A DNA stretch of 51,149 nt from Campylobacteraceae bacterium (lineage in GTDB: Bacteria; Campylobacterota; Campylobacteria; Campylobacterales; Sulfurospirillaceae). How positions within the stretch are numbered: the first letter of the stretch is position 1; every line of letters begins with the position of its first letter. A program made the translations under genes and the position numbers. The notes under the pieces were generated by a model. The model was not told the DNA's origin. It ran no database searches and saw nothing but the letters and a program-made list of their open reading frames with translations. Where the stretch lies: contig JALSKH010000129.1 in NCBI GenBank assembly GCA_026988975.1, positions 1-51,149 on the forward strand. Reading direction: 5' to 3'. Below are positions 16,504 to 25,816 of the stretch, piece after piece.

Positions 16504-16755
16504 ATGGCTTTAAAACGAGAGATTCAAGGCGTAGTTGTACAAAAAGCTGGTGATAAAACAGCGACGATTTTAGTTGAAAGAAGAGTAATGCACCCGCGAT
16601 ATCGCAAGTTCGTTAAACGATTCAAAAAATATCTTGTACACGACGAGAAAAATCAAGTAAAAGCAGGCGATGAGATAATCGCAATAGAGTGCAGACCACT
16701 ATCTAAAAATAAATCTTTTAGATTAAAAGAAATCGTATCTGTAGGAGTTGAGTAA
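16504..16755 (+). CDS. rpsQ: 30S ribosomal protein S17
   Basis: Primary 16S rRNA-binding protein. The 83-aa sequence includes [20 protein letters not shown] and the signature [20 protein letters not shown]. Preceded by AGGGGTAAATA; overlaps rplN by one base. Confidence 0.97.
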   Translation: MALKREIQGVVVQKAGDKTATILVERRVMHPRYRKFVKRFKKYLVHDEKNQVKAGDEIIAIECRPLSKNKSFRLKEIVSVGVE

Positions 16756-17123
16756 TGATTCAAAGTTTTACAAGACTCAAAGTTGCTGACAATACTGGCG
16801 CAAAAGAGATTATGTGTATAAAAGTATTGGGCGGTAGTAAAAGAAGATATGCAAGTGTTGGTGATATCATAGTAGCTTCAGTAAAAAAAGCTATTCCGAC
16901 TGCTAAGGTTAAAAAAGGTCAAGTTGTAAAGGCTGTAGTTGTTAGAACTAAAAAAGAGATCCAAAGAGAAAATGGTTCTTTGATTAGATTTGACGAAAAT
17001 GCTGCTGTTATACTTGATGGTAAAAATGAACCAATGGGTACAAGGATTTTTGGACCTGTTAGTAGAGAAGTAAGATATGCAAACTTCATGAAGATTGTTT
17101 CACTTGCTCCGGAGGTACTATAA
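16755..17123 (+). CDS. rplN: 50S ribosomal protein L14
   Basis: L14 sits at the subunit interface and is the site of RsfS binding. The 122-aa sequence starts [20 protein letters not shown] and contains [20 protein letters not shown], both diagnostic. Overlaps rpsQ and rplX by one base each. Confidence 0.98.
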   Translation: MIQSFTRLKVADNTGAKEIMCIKVLGGSKRRYASVGDIIVASVKKAIPTAKVKKGQVVKAVVVRTKKEIQRENGSLIRFDENAAVILDGKNEPMGTRIFGPVSREVRYANFMKIVSLAPEVL

Positions 17124-17359
17124 TGTCAGTTAAATTTAAGATCAAAAAAGGCGATAGCGTAGAGATTATCGCTGGTGATGATAAAGGAAAAGTTGCAAAA
17201 GTTACAAGAGTTCTTCCAAAGAGTTCTCAAGTAATTGTTGAGGGTTGTAAGATGGTCAAAAAAGCTATCAAGCCTGATGACAATCACCCAAAAGGTGGAT
17301 TTGTAAACAAAGAGATGCCAATTCATATTTCAAATGTGAAAAAAGTTGAGGGTGAGTAA
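17123..17359 (+). CDS. rplX: 50S ribosomal protein L24
   Basis: Assembly initiator protein of the 50S subunit. The 78-aa product has the KOW motif in [20 protein letters not shown]. First gene of the classical spc-type order rplN-rplX-rplE after L14; overlaps both neighbours by one base. Confidence 0.97.
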   Translation: MSVKFKIKKGDSVEIIAGDDKGKVAKVTRVLPKSSQVIVEGCKMVKKAIKPDDNHPKGGFVNKEMPIHISNVKKVEGE

Positions 17360-17904
17360 TGAATAGATTAAAACAGAGATATAGTGCAGAGATTAAAGAT
17401 GCGCTAGTAAAAGAGTTTGATATTAAAAACCCTATGTTAATTCCTGCAATAGAAAAAGTTGTTATAAGCGTTGGTGCTGGAGAAGAGGGAAAAGATAACA
17501 AGATGATTCAAAATATCGTCGATACTATCTCCTTGATAGCTGGACAAAAAGCTGTCGTAACAGTAGCAAAAAAATCAGTAGCAGGTTTCAAAGTTAGAGA
17601 AGGTTATCCTGTAGGCGTAAAAGTTACGCTTAGAGACGAGAATATGTATACGTTCTTAGATAAATTGATCGCAGTGGCACTTCCTCGTGTGAAGGATTTC
17701 CGTGGTCTTCCAAGAAATGGATTTGACGGAAGAGCAAACTATAACTTTGGTTTAGATGAGCAGTTGATGTTCCCAGAAGTTGAGTATGATAATATTTTGA
17801 AAACTCACGGAATGAACATAACAATTGTAACAACAGCCGGTGATGACAAGCAAGCATTTAAGCTTCTTGAGCTAATCGGGCTACCATTCGCAAAGGGTCG
17901 TTAA
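17359..17904 (+). CDS. rplE: 50S ribosomal protein L5
   Basis: L5 binds 5S rRNA. The 181-aa protein contains [57 protein letters not shown] and [20 protein letters not shown], all typical. Followed by rpsZ after 1 nt. Confidence 0.98.
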   Translation: MNRLKQRYSAEIKDALVKEFDIKNPMLIPAIEKVVISVGAGEEGKDNKMIQNIVDTISLIAGQKAVVTVAKKSVAGFKVREGYPVGVKVTLRDENMYTFLDKLIAVALPRVKDFRGLPRNGFDGRANYNFGLDEQLMFPEVEYDNILKTHGMNITIVTTAGDDKQAFKLLELIGLPFAKGR

Positions 17905-17905
17905 G

Positions 17906-18091
17906 ATGGCAAAAAAATCAATGATAGCTAAGGCAAAGAGAAAAGCAAAATTTAGCACAAGAGCATACACTAGATGTCAGATTTGTGGTCGTCCACACTC
18001 TGTTTATAGAGATTTCGGTATATGTAGAATTTGCCTAAGAAAAATGGCAAACGAGGGTCTGATTCCAGGTCTCAAAAAAGCAAGTTGGTAA
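17906..18091 (+). CDS. rpsZ: 30S ribosomal protein S14, zinc-binding type Z
   Basis: The 61-aa short form of S14 with a zinc knuckle: RCQICGRPH and [10 protein letters not shown] supply the two CxxC pairs. This C+ type contrasts with the longer zinc-free S14 of most Gammaproteobacteria and is normal for Campylobacterota. Position between rplE and rpsH is the conserved one. Confidence 0.97.
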   Translation: MAKKSMIAKAKRKAKFSTRAYTRCQICGRPHSVYRDFGICRICLRKMANEGLIPGLKKASW

Positions 18092-18100
18092 GGAAATATA

Positions 18101-18496
18101 ATGATAAATGATCTCGTAGCAGATTCTATAACCAGAATCAGAAATGCAGCCATGAGAAAATTGGATGTTACTACACTCATGCACTCAAAGCTAGTAGAAG
18201 CAGTTATGGTTGTATTTAAGAACAAAGGCTATATCGAAAGCTTCAATGTTGTAACTGATGGTAACAAAAAGTTTATAAAAGTTGTCATCAAGTATGATAA
18301 CAGTGGCAAAAGTGTTATAACAGAAGTTAAAAGAATTTCAAAACCAGGCAGAAGAGTTTATAAGGGCAGAAATGAACTAAAACGCTTCAAAAATGGTTAT
18401 GGAACTATAGTGGTTAGTACATCAAAAGGTGTACTTAGCAATGAAGATGCGCACAAAGCAAATGTTGGTGGCGAACTTCTTTGTAGTATTTGGTAA
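18101..18496 (+). CDS. rpsH: 30S ribosomal protein S8
   Basis: S8 binds the central domain of 16S rRNA and represses the spc operon in E. coli. The 131-aa sequence starts [20 protein letters not shown] and ends with the conserved [21 protein letters not shown] 73-nt gap before rplF has no strong hairpin. Confidence 0.97.
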   Translation: MINDLVADSITRIRNAAMRKLDVTTLMHSKLVEAVMVVFKNKGYIESFNVVTDGNKKFIKVVIKYDNSGKSVITEVKRISKPGRRVYKGRNELKRFKNGYGTIVVSTSKGVLSNEDAHKANVGGELLCSIW

Positions 18497-18569
18497 GAAG
18501 TTTTCTTTTTATGGTATTCGATATCCATTTTAAGATGTAGACTTATCGTAGACAAGTAAAAGGAAAAAA

Positions 18570-19106
18570 ATGTCTCGTATTGGAAAACAACCAGTAAATA
18601 TACCAAGTGGCGTTGAGGTAAAACTCGATGGCGACAGTTTGGTATTTAAAAAAGGAAGTGTTCAAAAGAGTTTGGACACTAAGGGAAATGTTGTCGTAAA
18701 GATTGAAGATGGAAATATCATCTTTTCACCTAAGAGTGATGAGAGAAAAGATCGTGCATTTTGGGGAACTTATAGATCACTTAGTCAAAATATAATAGTT
18801 GGTCTAACAGAGGGTTTTTCAAAACAGTTAGAGATAAATGGAGTTGGTTATAGAGCTGCCGTAAAAGGTAACACTCTTGAACTTCAACTCGGTTTTTCTC
18901 ATCCTGTTAATTATGAATTTCCAAAGGGTCTTCAAGTAACGGTAGAAAAAAATCTCATAACAATCAAAGGCGATGACAAGCAAGTCGTCGGTCAAGTTGC
19001 AGCAGAGGTTAGAGCTTTCAGACCACCTGAGCCATACAAAGGCAAAGGTGTTAAGTATTCTGATGAAGTTATTATCCGCAAAGCCGGAAAAACAGCTAAG
19101 AAATAG
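18570..19106 (+). CDS. rplF: 50S ribosomal protein L6
   Basis: L6 lies near the factor-binding site. The 178-aa protein begins [20 protein letters not shown] and contains the family signature [18 protein letters not shown] near the C-terminus. Preceded by AAAAGGAAAAAA. Confidence 0.98.
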   Translation: MSRIGKQPVNIPSGVEVKLDGDSLVFKKGSVQKSLDTKGNVVVKIEDGNIIFSPKSDERKDRAFWGTYRSLSQNIIVGLTEGFSKQLEINGVGYRAAVKGNTLELQLGFSHPVNYEFPKGLQVTVEKNLITIKGDDKQVVGQVAAEVRAFRPPEPYKGKGVKYSDEVIIRKAGKTAKK

Positions 19107-19114
19107 AGGTTAAA

Positions 19115-19471
19115 ATGAGACAAAATATTTTAAAACGCAAGTTAAATTTAAGAGCTAAGCGTAAAAAAAGAGTAAGAGCTAAAATTTCTGGCACTAGTGA
19201 GTTAGTTAGAGTATCAATTTTCAAATCAAACAGAGCTATATATGCTCAAGCGATTGATGATGTAAATGGTGTAACACTAGCAAGCGTTGATGGCAATAAG
19301 TTGGGATTTAAAGCAAATATCAGTGGTGCGAGTGAGCTTGCAAAAGTTTTTGCTGAGACTTTGAAGTCTAAAGACTTAAACAAGATTGTATTTGATAGAA
19401 ATGGATATCTCTATCACGGAGTTGTGGCTTCTTTTGCTCAGGGCCTTAGAGATAACGGTATTACACTGTAA
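19115..19471 (+). CDS. rplR: 50S ribosomal protein L18
   Basis: Binds 5S rRNA with L5. The 118-aa product has RLSVFKS-like [19 protein letters not shown] and the C-terminal [20 protein letters not shown]. Follows rplF after 8 nt. Confidence 0.97.
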   Translation: MRQNILKRKLNLRAKRKKRVRAKISGTSELVRVSIFKSNRAIYAQAIDDVNGVTLASVDGNKLGFKANISGASELAKVFAETLKSKDLNKIVFDRNGYLYHGVVASFAQGLRDNGITL

Positions 19472-19487
19472 ATAAAGGAACGATATA

Positions 19488-19931
19488 ATGGAAAAATATA
19501 ATAGAGAAGAGTTTGAAGAAGTTATCGTGAACATTGGTCGTGTAACAAAAGTTGTCAAAGGTGGTAGAAGATTTAGATTTACTGCACTAGTAGTAATTGG
19601 CAACAAGAAGGGACTAGTGGGATACGGATTTGGTAAAGCCAAAGAAGTTCCAAATGCGATCAAAAAAGCTGTTGATGATGCTTTCAAAAATATCATGGAA
19701 GTAAATGTTAAAGGCTCAACTATAGCTCATGATGTAGAGGTTAAGTTCAATTCAAGCAGAATTCTACTAAAACCAGCTAGTGAGGGTACTGGTATCATCG
19801 CTGGTGGTGCAACTCGTCCTGTTGTTGAATTAGCTGGTATCAAAGATATCTTGACAAAATCATTGGGTTCAAATAATCCTTCAAATGTTGTAAGAGCGAC
19901 TCTTAAAGCTCTTAGTATGTTGAAAAGCTAA
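19488..19931 (+). CDS. rpsE: 30S ribosomal protein S5
   Basis: S5 affects decoding fidelity. The 147-aa sequence has the signature [20 protein letters not shown] followed by [17 protein letters not shown]. In many bacteria rpmD (L30) comes next; here rplO follows after 13 nt and no L30 is present, as in other Campylobacterota. Confidence 0.98.
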   Translation: MEKYNREEFEEVIVNIGRVTKVVKGGRRFRFTALVVIGNKKGLVGYGFGKAKEVPNAIKKAVDDAFKNIMEVNVKGSTIAHDVEVKFNSSRILLKPASEGTGIIAGGATRPVVELAGIKDILTKSLGSNNPSNVVRATLKALSMLKS

Positions 19932-19944
19932 AGGGGAGATAAAT

Positions 19945-20349
19945 ATGGCATTAGATAATTTAACACCAGCATCTAACTCTACACATAAATCAAAAAGAAA
20001 AGGTAGAGGTCAAGGTTCTGGTATGGGAAAAACCGCAAGTCGTGGTGCAAATGGTCAAAAATCTCGTACAGGCTATAGCATAAAAAGAGGTTTTGAAGGT
20101 GGTCAGCAACCACTTCAAAGAAGACTTCCAAAAGTAGGATTTTACTCTGGCCTTGTTAAGCCGTATGTGATTAACATAAACAAAATAAAATCTGTTGCAA
20201 ATCTTGAAGAGATAACAATGGAGACTATAAGAAGTGTTCATAAAATAGCAAATTCTGTAAAAAAAGTTAAATTGATTGGCGCAGGCGTTAAAGAGTTGGC
20301 ATCTAAAATCAAAGACGAAAATGTACTATATAGCGGAATGGCTGAATGA
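19945..20349 (+). CDS. rplO: 50S ribosomal protein L15
   Basis: Late-assembling 50S protein. The 134-aa product contains [20 protein letters not shown] and [18 protein letters not shown], both typical. It is separated from secY by 48 nt that hold a perfect hairpin. Confidence 0.96.
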   Translation: MALDNLTPASNSTHKSKRKGRGQGSGMGKTASRGANGQKSRTGYSIKRGFEGGQQPLQRRLPKVGFYSGLVKPYVININKIKSVANLEEITMETIRSVHKIANSVKKVKLIGAGVKELASKIKDENVLYSGMAE

Positions 20350-20359
20350 AACAACAAAA

Positions 20360-20384
20360 TTTCAAAGATATAGCATCTTTGAAA
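20360..20384 (+). promoter_or_regulatory. Hairpin between rplO and secY
   Basis: TTTCAAAGAT / ATCTTTGAAA, a perfect 10-bp stem with loop ATAGC, 13 nt before the secY ATG and close to its ribosome site. It lacks a T-run, so it is more likely to modulate secY translation or mRNA stability than to terminate transcription. Confidence 0.6.
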
Positions 20385-20397
20385 AGGAGACTTTAGG

Positions 20398-21660
20398 ATG
20401 AGCAAGGATTTAACAAGAAAGATTTTGATTACCTTAGGTTTCATCTTTGCATACAGGATACTGGCTTATGTGCCGGTTCCTGGTGTAAATTTAGATGTTG
20501 TAAAAGAGTTTTTTGATTCAAATAGCTCAAATGCACTAGGCATGTTTAACATGTTTAGTGGAAACGCTGCAAAAAGATTGAGTATAATCTCACTAGGTAT
20601 CATGCCTTATATCACCGCTTCTATCGTTATGGAACTACTAGCCGCTACTTTTCCTACTCTTGGCAAAATGAAAAAAGAGAGAGACGGAATGACTAAGTAT
20701 ATGCAGATTATTCGTTATGCAACTATTGGTATCACTATCGTTCAAGCAATCGGTGTATCTATGGGGCTTGGAAGTCTGACAGGTCGTGGTGGAGAGAGTG
20801 CTGTTATGATTGATAGAGGTACTTTTATGGCGATTGCAGCAGCATCAATGCTAACAGGAACTATGCTTCTTATGTGGATTGGTGAGCAGATAACTCAAAG
20901 AGGTATCGGAAATGGTATCAGTTTGATTATCTTTGCAGGAATTGTATCTGGTATTCCTCATGCGATTGGTGGAACTATAAACTTAGTAAACACTGGTGAG
21001 CTAAATTTTTTAGTAGTTTTAGCGATACTAGTGGTGATACTAGTGACGGTTGGAGTCATTATATATGTAGAGATGGGTGAACGAAGAGTGCCTATATCCT
21101 ACTCAAGAAAAGTGATGATGCAAAACCAACATAAGAGAATAATGAACTATGTACCTATAAAAGTAAACTTAAGTGGTGTTATTCCACCTATTTTTGCTAG
21201 TGCAATTTTGATGTTCCCATCAACTCTGCTTCAAGCGAGTACAAATCCGATAGTATTGAGTATAAAAGATTTTTTAAGTCCAGGAAGTTATGTATTTAAT
21301 GTCTTAACTTTCTTGTTCGTAATCTTCTTTTCATACTTTTATGCTTCGATTGTATTTAATGCGAAAGATATATCTGAAAACTTAAAAAAACAGGGTGGTT
21401 TTATACCAGGAGTTCGTCCGGGAATCCATACTGCTGATTTTTTAAATGATGTTGCAAGTCGTTTGACATTTTGGGGAGCTATATATCTAGGATTGATCTC
21501 AACTCTACCATGGGTTTTGGTAAAATTTATGGGAGTTCCATTCTACTTTGGAGGAACTGCCGTATTGATTGTGGTTCAAGTAGCGCTTGATACCATGAGA
21601 AAGATAGAGGCTCAGATATACATGAGCAAATACGAAACACTAAGTGCAGTAGGGCTATAA
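20398..21660 (+). CDS. secY: Protein translocase subunit SecY
   Basis: The channel of the Sec translocon in the inner membrane. The 420-aa protein has ten hydrophobic segments. Conserved stretches include FIFAYRILAYVPVPGVNLD near the N-terminus, SLGIMPYITASIVMELL, GERRVPISYSRKV in the ribosome-binding cytosolic loop, and the GGFIPGVRPG region. The last base of the stop is the first base of map. Confidence 0.98.
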   Translation: MSKDLTRKILITLGFIFAYRILAYVPVPGVNLDVVKEFFDSNSSNALGMFNMFSGNAAKRLSIISLGIMPYITASIVMELLAATFPTLGKMKKERDGMTKYMQIIRYATIGITIVQAIGVSMGLGSLTGRGGESAVMIDRGTFMAIAAASMLTGTMLLMWIGEQITQRGIGNGISLIIFAGIVSGIPHAIGGTINLVNTGELNFLVVLAILVVILVTVGVIIYVEMGERRVPISYSRKVMMQNQHKRIMNYVPIKVNLSGVIPPIFASAILMFPSTLLQASTNPIVLSIKDFLSPGSYVFNVLTFLFVIFFSYFYASIVFNAKDISENLKKQGGFIPGVRPGIHTADFLNDVASRLTFWGAIYLGLISTLPWVLVKFMGVPFYFGGTAVLIVVQVALDTMRKIEAQIYMSKYETLSAVGL

Positions 21661-22418
21661 TGGCGATACCAGTCCGAAGTGCCAAAGATATACAAAAATT
21701 ATCTAAAGCAAATAAGATAGTAGCCAAAACTTTGAAATATTTAGAAGATTTAGTTAAGCCAGGCATCTCTCTTTTAGAGTTAAATGCCTTAGGCGAAGAT
21801 TACATCCATTCACAAGGTGCGATACCGGCTTTTAAGGGTCTTTACGGATTCCCAGCTGGTGTTTGCACCTCTTTAAATGAAGTCATCATTCATGGAATTC
21901 CAACTGACTACAAACTAAAAGAGGGAGATATTTTAGGGCTAGATATCGGTAGTAAGATAGATGGATGGTATGGAGATGCTGCCGTAACTGTGGGTGTTGG
22001 AAAAATTTCAAAAGATGACGAAGAGCTTATAGCTTGCTCTAAAGATACACTATATCATGCTATAGACTATATAAAGGCAGGCATGAGATTTAAAGAATTA
22101 AGTTATGAGATAGAGAACTTCATACTCTCAAAAGGCTATGTTCCACTTAGAAGTTTTTGTGGTCATGGGTTAGGAAGAAAACCACATGAAGAGCCTGAAA
22201 TACCAAACTATTTAGAGGGCAACAATCCAAAGCAGGGACCAAAAATAAGAAATGGTATGGTTTTTTGTTTAGAGCCTATGATATGTCAAAGAGAGAGTGA
22301 AGCAAAGATACTCGAAGATAAGTGGTCAGTAACTTCAACTGATGGTCTGCATGGAAGTCATTATGAGCATGCAGTAGCGATAGTTAACAACAAAGCAGAG
22401 ATACTCTCAGTAGAGTAA
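21660..22418 (+). CDS. map: Methionine aminopeptidase, type I
   Basis: Removes the N-terminal methionine from nascent proteins. The 252-aa protein has the five metal ligands in expected contexts: D in GDILGLDIG, D in WYGDAAVT, H in GHGLGRKPHEEP, E in FCLEPMI and E near the C-terminus in YEHAVAIV. Type Ia size, no extra zinc finger. ATG overlaps the secY stop by one base. Confidence 0.97.
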   Translation: MAIPVRSAKDIQKLSKANKIVAKTLKYLEDLVKPGISLLELNALGEDYIHSQGAIPAFKGLYGFPAGVCTSLNEVIIHGIPTDYKLKEGDILGLDIGSKIDGWYGDAAVTVGVGKISKDDEELIACSKDTLYHAIDYIKAGMRFKELSYEIENFILSKGYVPLRSFCGHGLGRKPHEEPEIPNYLEGNNPKQGPKIRNGMVFCLEPMICQRESEAKILEDKWSVTSTDGLHGSHYEHAVAIVNNKAEILSVE

Positions 22419-22420
22419 AG

Positions 22421-22546
22421 TATAATTTTTGCGGAATTTACTTCCGTGAAAAGATGACAGTTAAAACGAAGTTCTCGGCGCAAGCCGTAGCTTTAGTAGA
22501 GCGTGAATTTTTGCGGAATTTACTTCCGTAAAAAGATGACAGTTAA
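22421..22546 (+). repeat. Paired REP-like hairpin repeat upstream of infA
   Basis: Two direct copies of a unit TTTTTGCGGAATTTACTTCC (22426 and 22508 starts), each continuing RAAAAGATGACAGTTAA, flank the central hairpin region CTCGGC-GCAA-GCCGTAGCTTTAGT-AGAGCG (about 22473-22502). The second copy folds into a near-perfect 11-bp stem around TTTAC. The element fills the map-infA gap and ends 9 nt before the infA ATG, with the AAGGAG ribosome site just outside. The upstream rnc repeat (3584-3693) has the same three-part design. Confidence 0.8.
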
Positions 22547-22555
22547 GGAGAATAT

Positions 22556-22774
22556 ATGGCGAAAGCGGATGTTATTGAGATTGATGGCAAGGTTATTGAG
22601 GCACTTCCAAATGCAACTTTTAAAGTTGAAGTGCAAAATAGCCATGTGATACTATGTCACATTGCAGGAAAGATGAGGATGCATTATATAAAAATAATGC
22701 CAGGAGATAAGGTGAAGGTGGAGTTGACGCCTTACAGCTTAGACAAAGGTAGAATTACATATCGATATAAGTAA
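22556..22774 (+). CDS. infA: Translation initiation factor IF-1
   Basis: Binds the 30S A site during initiation. The 72-aa OB-fold protein [20 protein letters not shown]... with [19 protein letters not shown] is typical. It sits between map and rpmJ as in many bacteria. Preceded by AAGGAGAATAT. Confidence 0.97.
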   Translation: MAKADVIEIDGKVIEALPNATFKVEVQNSHVILCHIAGKMRMHYIKIMPGDKVKVELTPYSLDKGRITYRYK

Positions 22775-22793
22775 ATTATTAGCTTATTTTGGG

Positions 22794-22799
22794 TATAAT
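22794..22799 (+). promoter_or_regulatory. -10 box upstream of the alpha operon leader
   Basis: TATAAT in TTTGGGTATAATTC, 20 nt after the infA stop. A transcript from here would start near 22806 and carry the whole structured region 22811-23165 as the leader of rpmJ-rpsM-rpsK-rpsD-rpoA-rplQ. Confidence 0.6.
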
Positions 22800-22829
22800 T
22801 CATACCTTTTGTAAAACTGTGTGAAGAAG

Positions 22830-22859
22830 AATTGAAAAAAAACCACTATTTTTTCAATT
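22830..22859 (+). terminator. Terminator-like hairpin after infA
   Basis: AATTGAAAAAA (22830-22840) and TTTTTTCAATT (22849-22859) form a perfect 11-bp stem around loop AACCACTA. The A/T-rich stem makes it weak; it could be an attenuator in the leader of the alpha operon. Confidence 0.45.
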
Positions 22860-22871
22860 GTTGGTCTAGTA

Positions 22872-23140
22872 TATTGCCATTTTAGACCAAACTAGTGTAT
22901 AACAGCGATTAAAAAAGAGTGCAATTGCGAGGCACAAGTTTGCAGGAGCTACTAGTAGCTTCAAAAACTTGTAACGACTCAAGTGTACTTTTTTTAATCG
23001 TCCGAAGGATAAGTCAAAATCAAGCAACCTGTAAAGCATCTAGCTTTCAACTTAACTAGTTAGGTTATCAAGCTATCTACTTCACATCTTACTCGATTTT
23101 GACTTACTGTTATGCACTAGTTTGGTCTAAAATGGCAATA
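22872..23140 (+). ncRNA. Large structured element, copy L1 (34-bp outer stem enclosing two hairpin domains)
   Basis: The outer arms 22872-22905 and 23107-23140 pair over 34 bp with a single G-U wobble. Inside are domain 1 (stem 22906-22916 with 22990-23000; inner stem 22934-22941 with 22965-22972) and domain 2 (stem 23011-23021 with 23095-23105, 11 bp perfect). Unpaired motifs TGCGAG, AGGA-CTAC-GTAG-TTCAA, TAACG and the junction CGTCCGAAGG recur in the same order in copy L2 (43080-43352), while the stems differ in sequence. The element separates infA from rpmJ. There is no protein in it. It may be a cis-acting leader RNA, a free RNA released by RNase III, or a mobile element; I do not recognise the family. 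Confidence 0.75.
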
Positions 23141-23218
23141 ACATCGCTAAACCTGTGACAGTTTACTCAGTAGAGTTTAACTCTAAAAGCAGTGGAAAAA
23201 ACAGAAAAAGGCTGAAAA

Positions 23219-23332
23219 ATGAAAGTACGACCTTCTGTAAAGAAGATGTGCGATAAGTGCAAAGTGATCAAACGAAAAGGTGTCGTTAGAGTCATTTGCG
23301 TAAATCCAAAACACAAACAGAGACAAGGATAA
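23219..23332 (+). CDS. rpmJ: 50S ribosomal protein L36
   Basis: A 37-aa zinc-ribbon protein, [20 protein letters not shown] followed by [18 protein letters not shown]11, C14, C27 and H32 are the zinc ligands, the C+ form. It is the first gene after the structured element L1; rpsM starts 2 nt later. Confidence 0.97.
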   Translation: MKVRPSVKKMCDKCKVIKRKGVVRVICVNPKHKQRQG

Positions 23333-23334
23333 CC

Positions 23335-23703
23335 ATGGCAAGAATTGCAGGTGTAGACCTTCCAAACAAGAAAAGAGTAGAGTATGCTTTGACATATATC
23401 TATGGTGTAGGCTTAACAAGCTCTAGAGCTATATTGAATGCTACTGGCATCTCATATGATAAAAGAGCTAGTGAATTAAGCGAAGAAGAGATAGCTTCTA
23501 TCCGAAATGAATTACAGCAGCATTATGCTGTTGAGGGTGACTTGAGAAAAGATGTTGCCATGAACATAAAAGCATTGATGGATATGGGAAGTTATAGAGG
23601 TCTTAGACATAGACGAGGACTTCCTGTAAGAGGTCAAAAAACAAAAACTAATGCGCGAACAAGAAAAGGTAAGAAAAGAACCGTCGGCGCAAAAGCTAAA
23701 TAG
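23335..23703 (+). CDS. rpsM: 30S ribosomal protein S13
   Basis: S13 contacts the P-site tRNA and the 50S subunit. The 122-aa protein begins [20 protein letters not shown] and ends in the basic tail with [23 protein letters not shown] at 23335; an upstream in-frame start inside rpmJ gives no family residues. Confidence 0.98.
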   Translation: MARIAGVDLPNKKRVEYALTYIYGVGLTSSRAILNATGISYDKRASELSEEEIASIRNELQQHYAVEGDLRKDVAMNIKALMDMGSYRGLRHRRGLPVRGQKTKTNARTRKGKKRTVGAKAK

Positions 23704-23721
23704 AGTCTCAAAGGGAAACAG

Positions 23722-24114
23722 ATGGCAAAAAGAAAAGTAGCTAGAAAAAAAGTTGTTAAGAAAAATATTGCAAAAGGTATAGTTTTTATATCAGCAACAT
23801 TCAATAACACTGTTGTGACTGTAACTGATGAGATGGGAAATGTTATAGCATGGAGTAGTGCAGGTAGCCTTGGTTTTAAAGGCAGTAAAAAGTCAACTCC
23901 ATATGCAGCTCAACAAGCAGTTGATGATGCATTGGCGAAAGCAAAAGAGCATGGCATCAAAGAAGTCGGTATAAAAGTTCAGGGTCCAGGATCTGGTCGT
24001 GAAACTGCAGTTAAGAGTGTAGGTGCATATGAAGGAATTAGAGTAACTTTCCTAAAAGATATTACTCCATTGCCTCATAATGGTTGCAGACCTCCAAAAA
24101 GAAGAAGAGTTTAA
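23722..24114 (+). CDS. rpsK: 30S ribosomal protein S11
   Basis: S11 lines the E site and the mRNA path. The 130-aa protein has [20 protein letters not shown], and the C-terminal [19 protein letters not shown] is the family signature. Followed by a 50-nt gap before rpsD with a small 6-bp hairpin at 24114-24129. Confidence 0.98.
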   Translation: MAKRKVARKKVVKKNIAKGIVFISATFNNTVVTVTDEMGNVIAWSSAGSLGFKGSKKSTPYAAQQAVDDALAKAKEHGIKEVGIKVQGPGSGRETAVKSVGAYEGIRVTFLKDITPLPHNGCRPPKRRRV

Positions 24115-24164
24115 TTCTGATTGCAGAATAAAATAATTGATTATGTATAAAATTGGGAGAAATT

Positions 24165-24791
24165 ATGGCAAGATATAGAGGACCAGTTGAAAAGCTTGAG
24201 AGAAGATTAGGCGTAAGTCTAGCTCTTAAGGGTGAGAGAAGACTTGCTGGCAAAAGTGCGCTTGACAAGAGACCTTATGCACCTGGACAACACGGTCAAA
24301 GAAGAACAAAAATTAGTGAATATGGACTACAGTTAAGAGAGAAGCAAAAAGCTAAGTTTATGTATGGCGTTTCTGAAAAACAGTTTAGAAGACTATTTTC
24401 AGATGCAAACAAATCAGAAGGAAATACAGGAACTAACCTTATTCTTTTGATCGAAAGAAGACTTGATAATGTTGCATATCGTATGGGTTTTGCGACAACA
24501 AGAAGATTTGCTAGACAGTTAGTAACTCACGGACATCTACTAGTAAATGGTAGAAAAGTAGATATTCCATCATATAGAGTTAAGCCAGGCGATAAAGTAG
24601 AAGTTCGTGAAAAATCAAAAAACAATCCTCAGATAGTTCGTGCCTTGGAGCTTACAGCTCAAACAGGTATAGTTCCATGGGTTGATATAGATACAAGCAA
24701 AGCTTTTGGAATTTTTACTAGAATTCCAGATAGAGAAGAAGTAGTTATACCGGTTGAAGAGAGATTGATCGTTGAACTTTACTCAAAATAA
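24165..24791 (+). CDS. rpsD: 30S ribosomal protein S4
   Basis: Primary 16S rRNA-binding protein; in E. coli it represses the alpha operon. The 208-aa product starts [20 protein letters not shown] and has the S4 domain [20 protein letters not shown]. It lacks the N-terminal zinc-binding cysteines (C- type). ATG at 24165 follows GGGAGAAATT; a TTG four codons upstream overlaps the ribosome site and is rejected. Confidence 0.98.
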   Translation: MARYRGPVEKLERRLGVSLALKGERRLAGKSALDKRPYAPGQHGQRRTKISEYGLQLREKQKAKFMYGVSEKQFRRLFSDANKSEGNTGTNLILLIERRLDNVAYRMGFATTRRFARQLVTHGHLLVNGRKVDIPSYRVKPGDKVEVREKSKNNPQIVRALELTAQTGIVPWVDIDTSKAFGIFTRIPDREEVVIPVEERLIVELYSK

Positions 24792-24800
24792 GGTAATATT

Positions 24801-25814
24801 ATGGATAGTATAAAAACATCAGCGTATATGCCAACAGAGATCGAAGTAGAAAATATTTCTAAAAACAAGATTAAAGTTATAGCATATCCATTTGAATCTG
24901 GCTTCGGAGTTACACTAGCACATCCTTTAAGAAGATTGCTATTTAGCTCTACTGTGGGATTTGCTCCGATAGCTGTTAAGATAGAGGGTGTTACCCATGA
25001 GTTTGATAGTATAAGAGGAATGTTGGAAGATGTTGCTCTTTTTATAATAAATCTGAAAAATATCCGCTTCAAAATCAAAAATGATGAAGAGAGAGTAGTT
25101 TTGAATTACTCTTTTAGCGGTCCAAAAGAGATAAAAGGTAGCGATTTAAACAACGATGAAGTTGAGATTGTAACACCTGAAAATTATTTTTGTACTATCA
25201 ATGAAGACGCTGAACTTAATTTTACAGTTATCGTAGAAAAAGGTATCGGTTATGTTCCTAGTGAAAATATCAGAGAAGATTTGGATGCTGACTTTATCGC
25301 GCTAGATGGCTTCTTTACACCTGTAAAGAAAGCAGTTTATGATATAGAAAATGTCTTAGTTGAAGATAATCCAAACTTTGAAAAAGTAGTTTTTACAGTT
25401 GAAACAGATGGTTTGATTACACCATTGGTAGCTTTTAAAAACTCTTTAGAAGCTATGTATTCACAAATGTCTGTTTTTAACGGCTTGCTAAATATAGAAG
25501 CAGTTGCAGTTGAAGAGACACAAAGTGTAAGTGTTGAACTTGGCAAATTACTACAGAGCGTAGAGGATCTAAACCTAAGCGCTAGAAGTTTTAACTGCTT
25601 AGATAGAGCGAACATAAAATTTATCGGTGAATTAGCATTGATGGACGAAAATGAACTTAAAAATCTAAAAAATCTAGGTAAAAAATCACTAGAAGAGATA
25701 AAACAAGTGATGGAAGATCTAGAATTTCCTGTAGGTTTCGAGTTTCAAGATGGAGCAAAAGAAGTGCTAGAAGAAAAAATTCAAGATTTAAAATCTGAAA
25801 AGAATGAGGGCTAA
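24801..25814 (+). CDS. rpoA: DNA-directed RNA polymerase alpha subunit
   Basis: Assembles RNA polymerase and contacts promoter UP elements and activators. The 337-aa protein has the N-terminal dimerisation domain with [20 protein letters not shown], and a C-terminal domain from about residue 255 with [20 protein letters not shown] and [12 protein letters not shown]. It lies between rpsD and rplQ as usual. Confidence 0.98.
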   Translation: MDSIKTSAYMPTEIEVENISKNKIKVIAYPFESGFGVTLAHPLRRLLFSSTVGFAPIAVKIEGVTHEFDSIRGMLEDVALFIINLKNIRFKIKNDEERVVLNYSFSGPKEIKGSDLNNDEVEIVTPENYFCTINEDAELNFTVIVEKGIGYVPSENIREDLDADFIALDGFFTPVKKAVYDIENVLVEDNPNFEKVVFTVETDGLITPLVAFKNSLEAMYSQMSVFNGLLNIEAVAVEETQSVSVELGKLLQSVEDLNLSARSFNCLDRANIKFIGELALMDENELKNLKNLGKKSLEEIKQVMEDLEFPVGFEFQDGAKEVLEEKIQDLKSEKNEG

Positions 25815-25816
25815 AA

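Noticed and set aside
18497-18569. Gap between rpsH and rplF as a possible S8 regulatory site
   Set aside because: No helix resembling the S8-binding site of 16S rRNA or the E. coli spc leader is visible.
22872-23140. L1 as an S4-binding leader of the alpha operon
   Set aside because: Its position before rpmJ-rpsM fits, but the sister copy with the same motifs lies upstream of DUF507-carA, which has no ribosomal protein gene, and the S4 pseudoknot of E. coli is not recognisable.
24114-24129. Small hairpin ATTCTG/CAGAAT between rpsK and rpsD
   Set aside because: Only 6 bp in an A/T-rich gap and no T-run; too weak to call a regulatory element.
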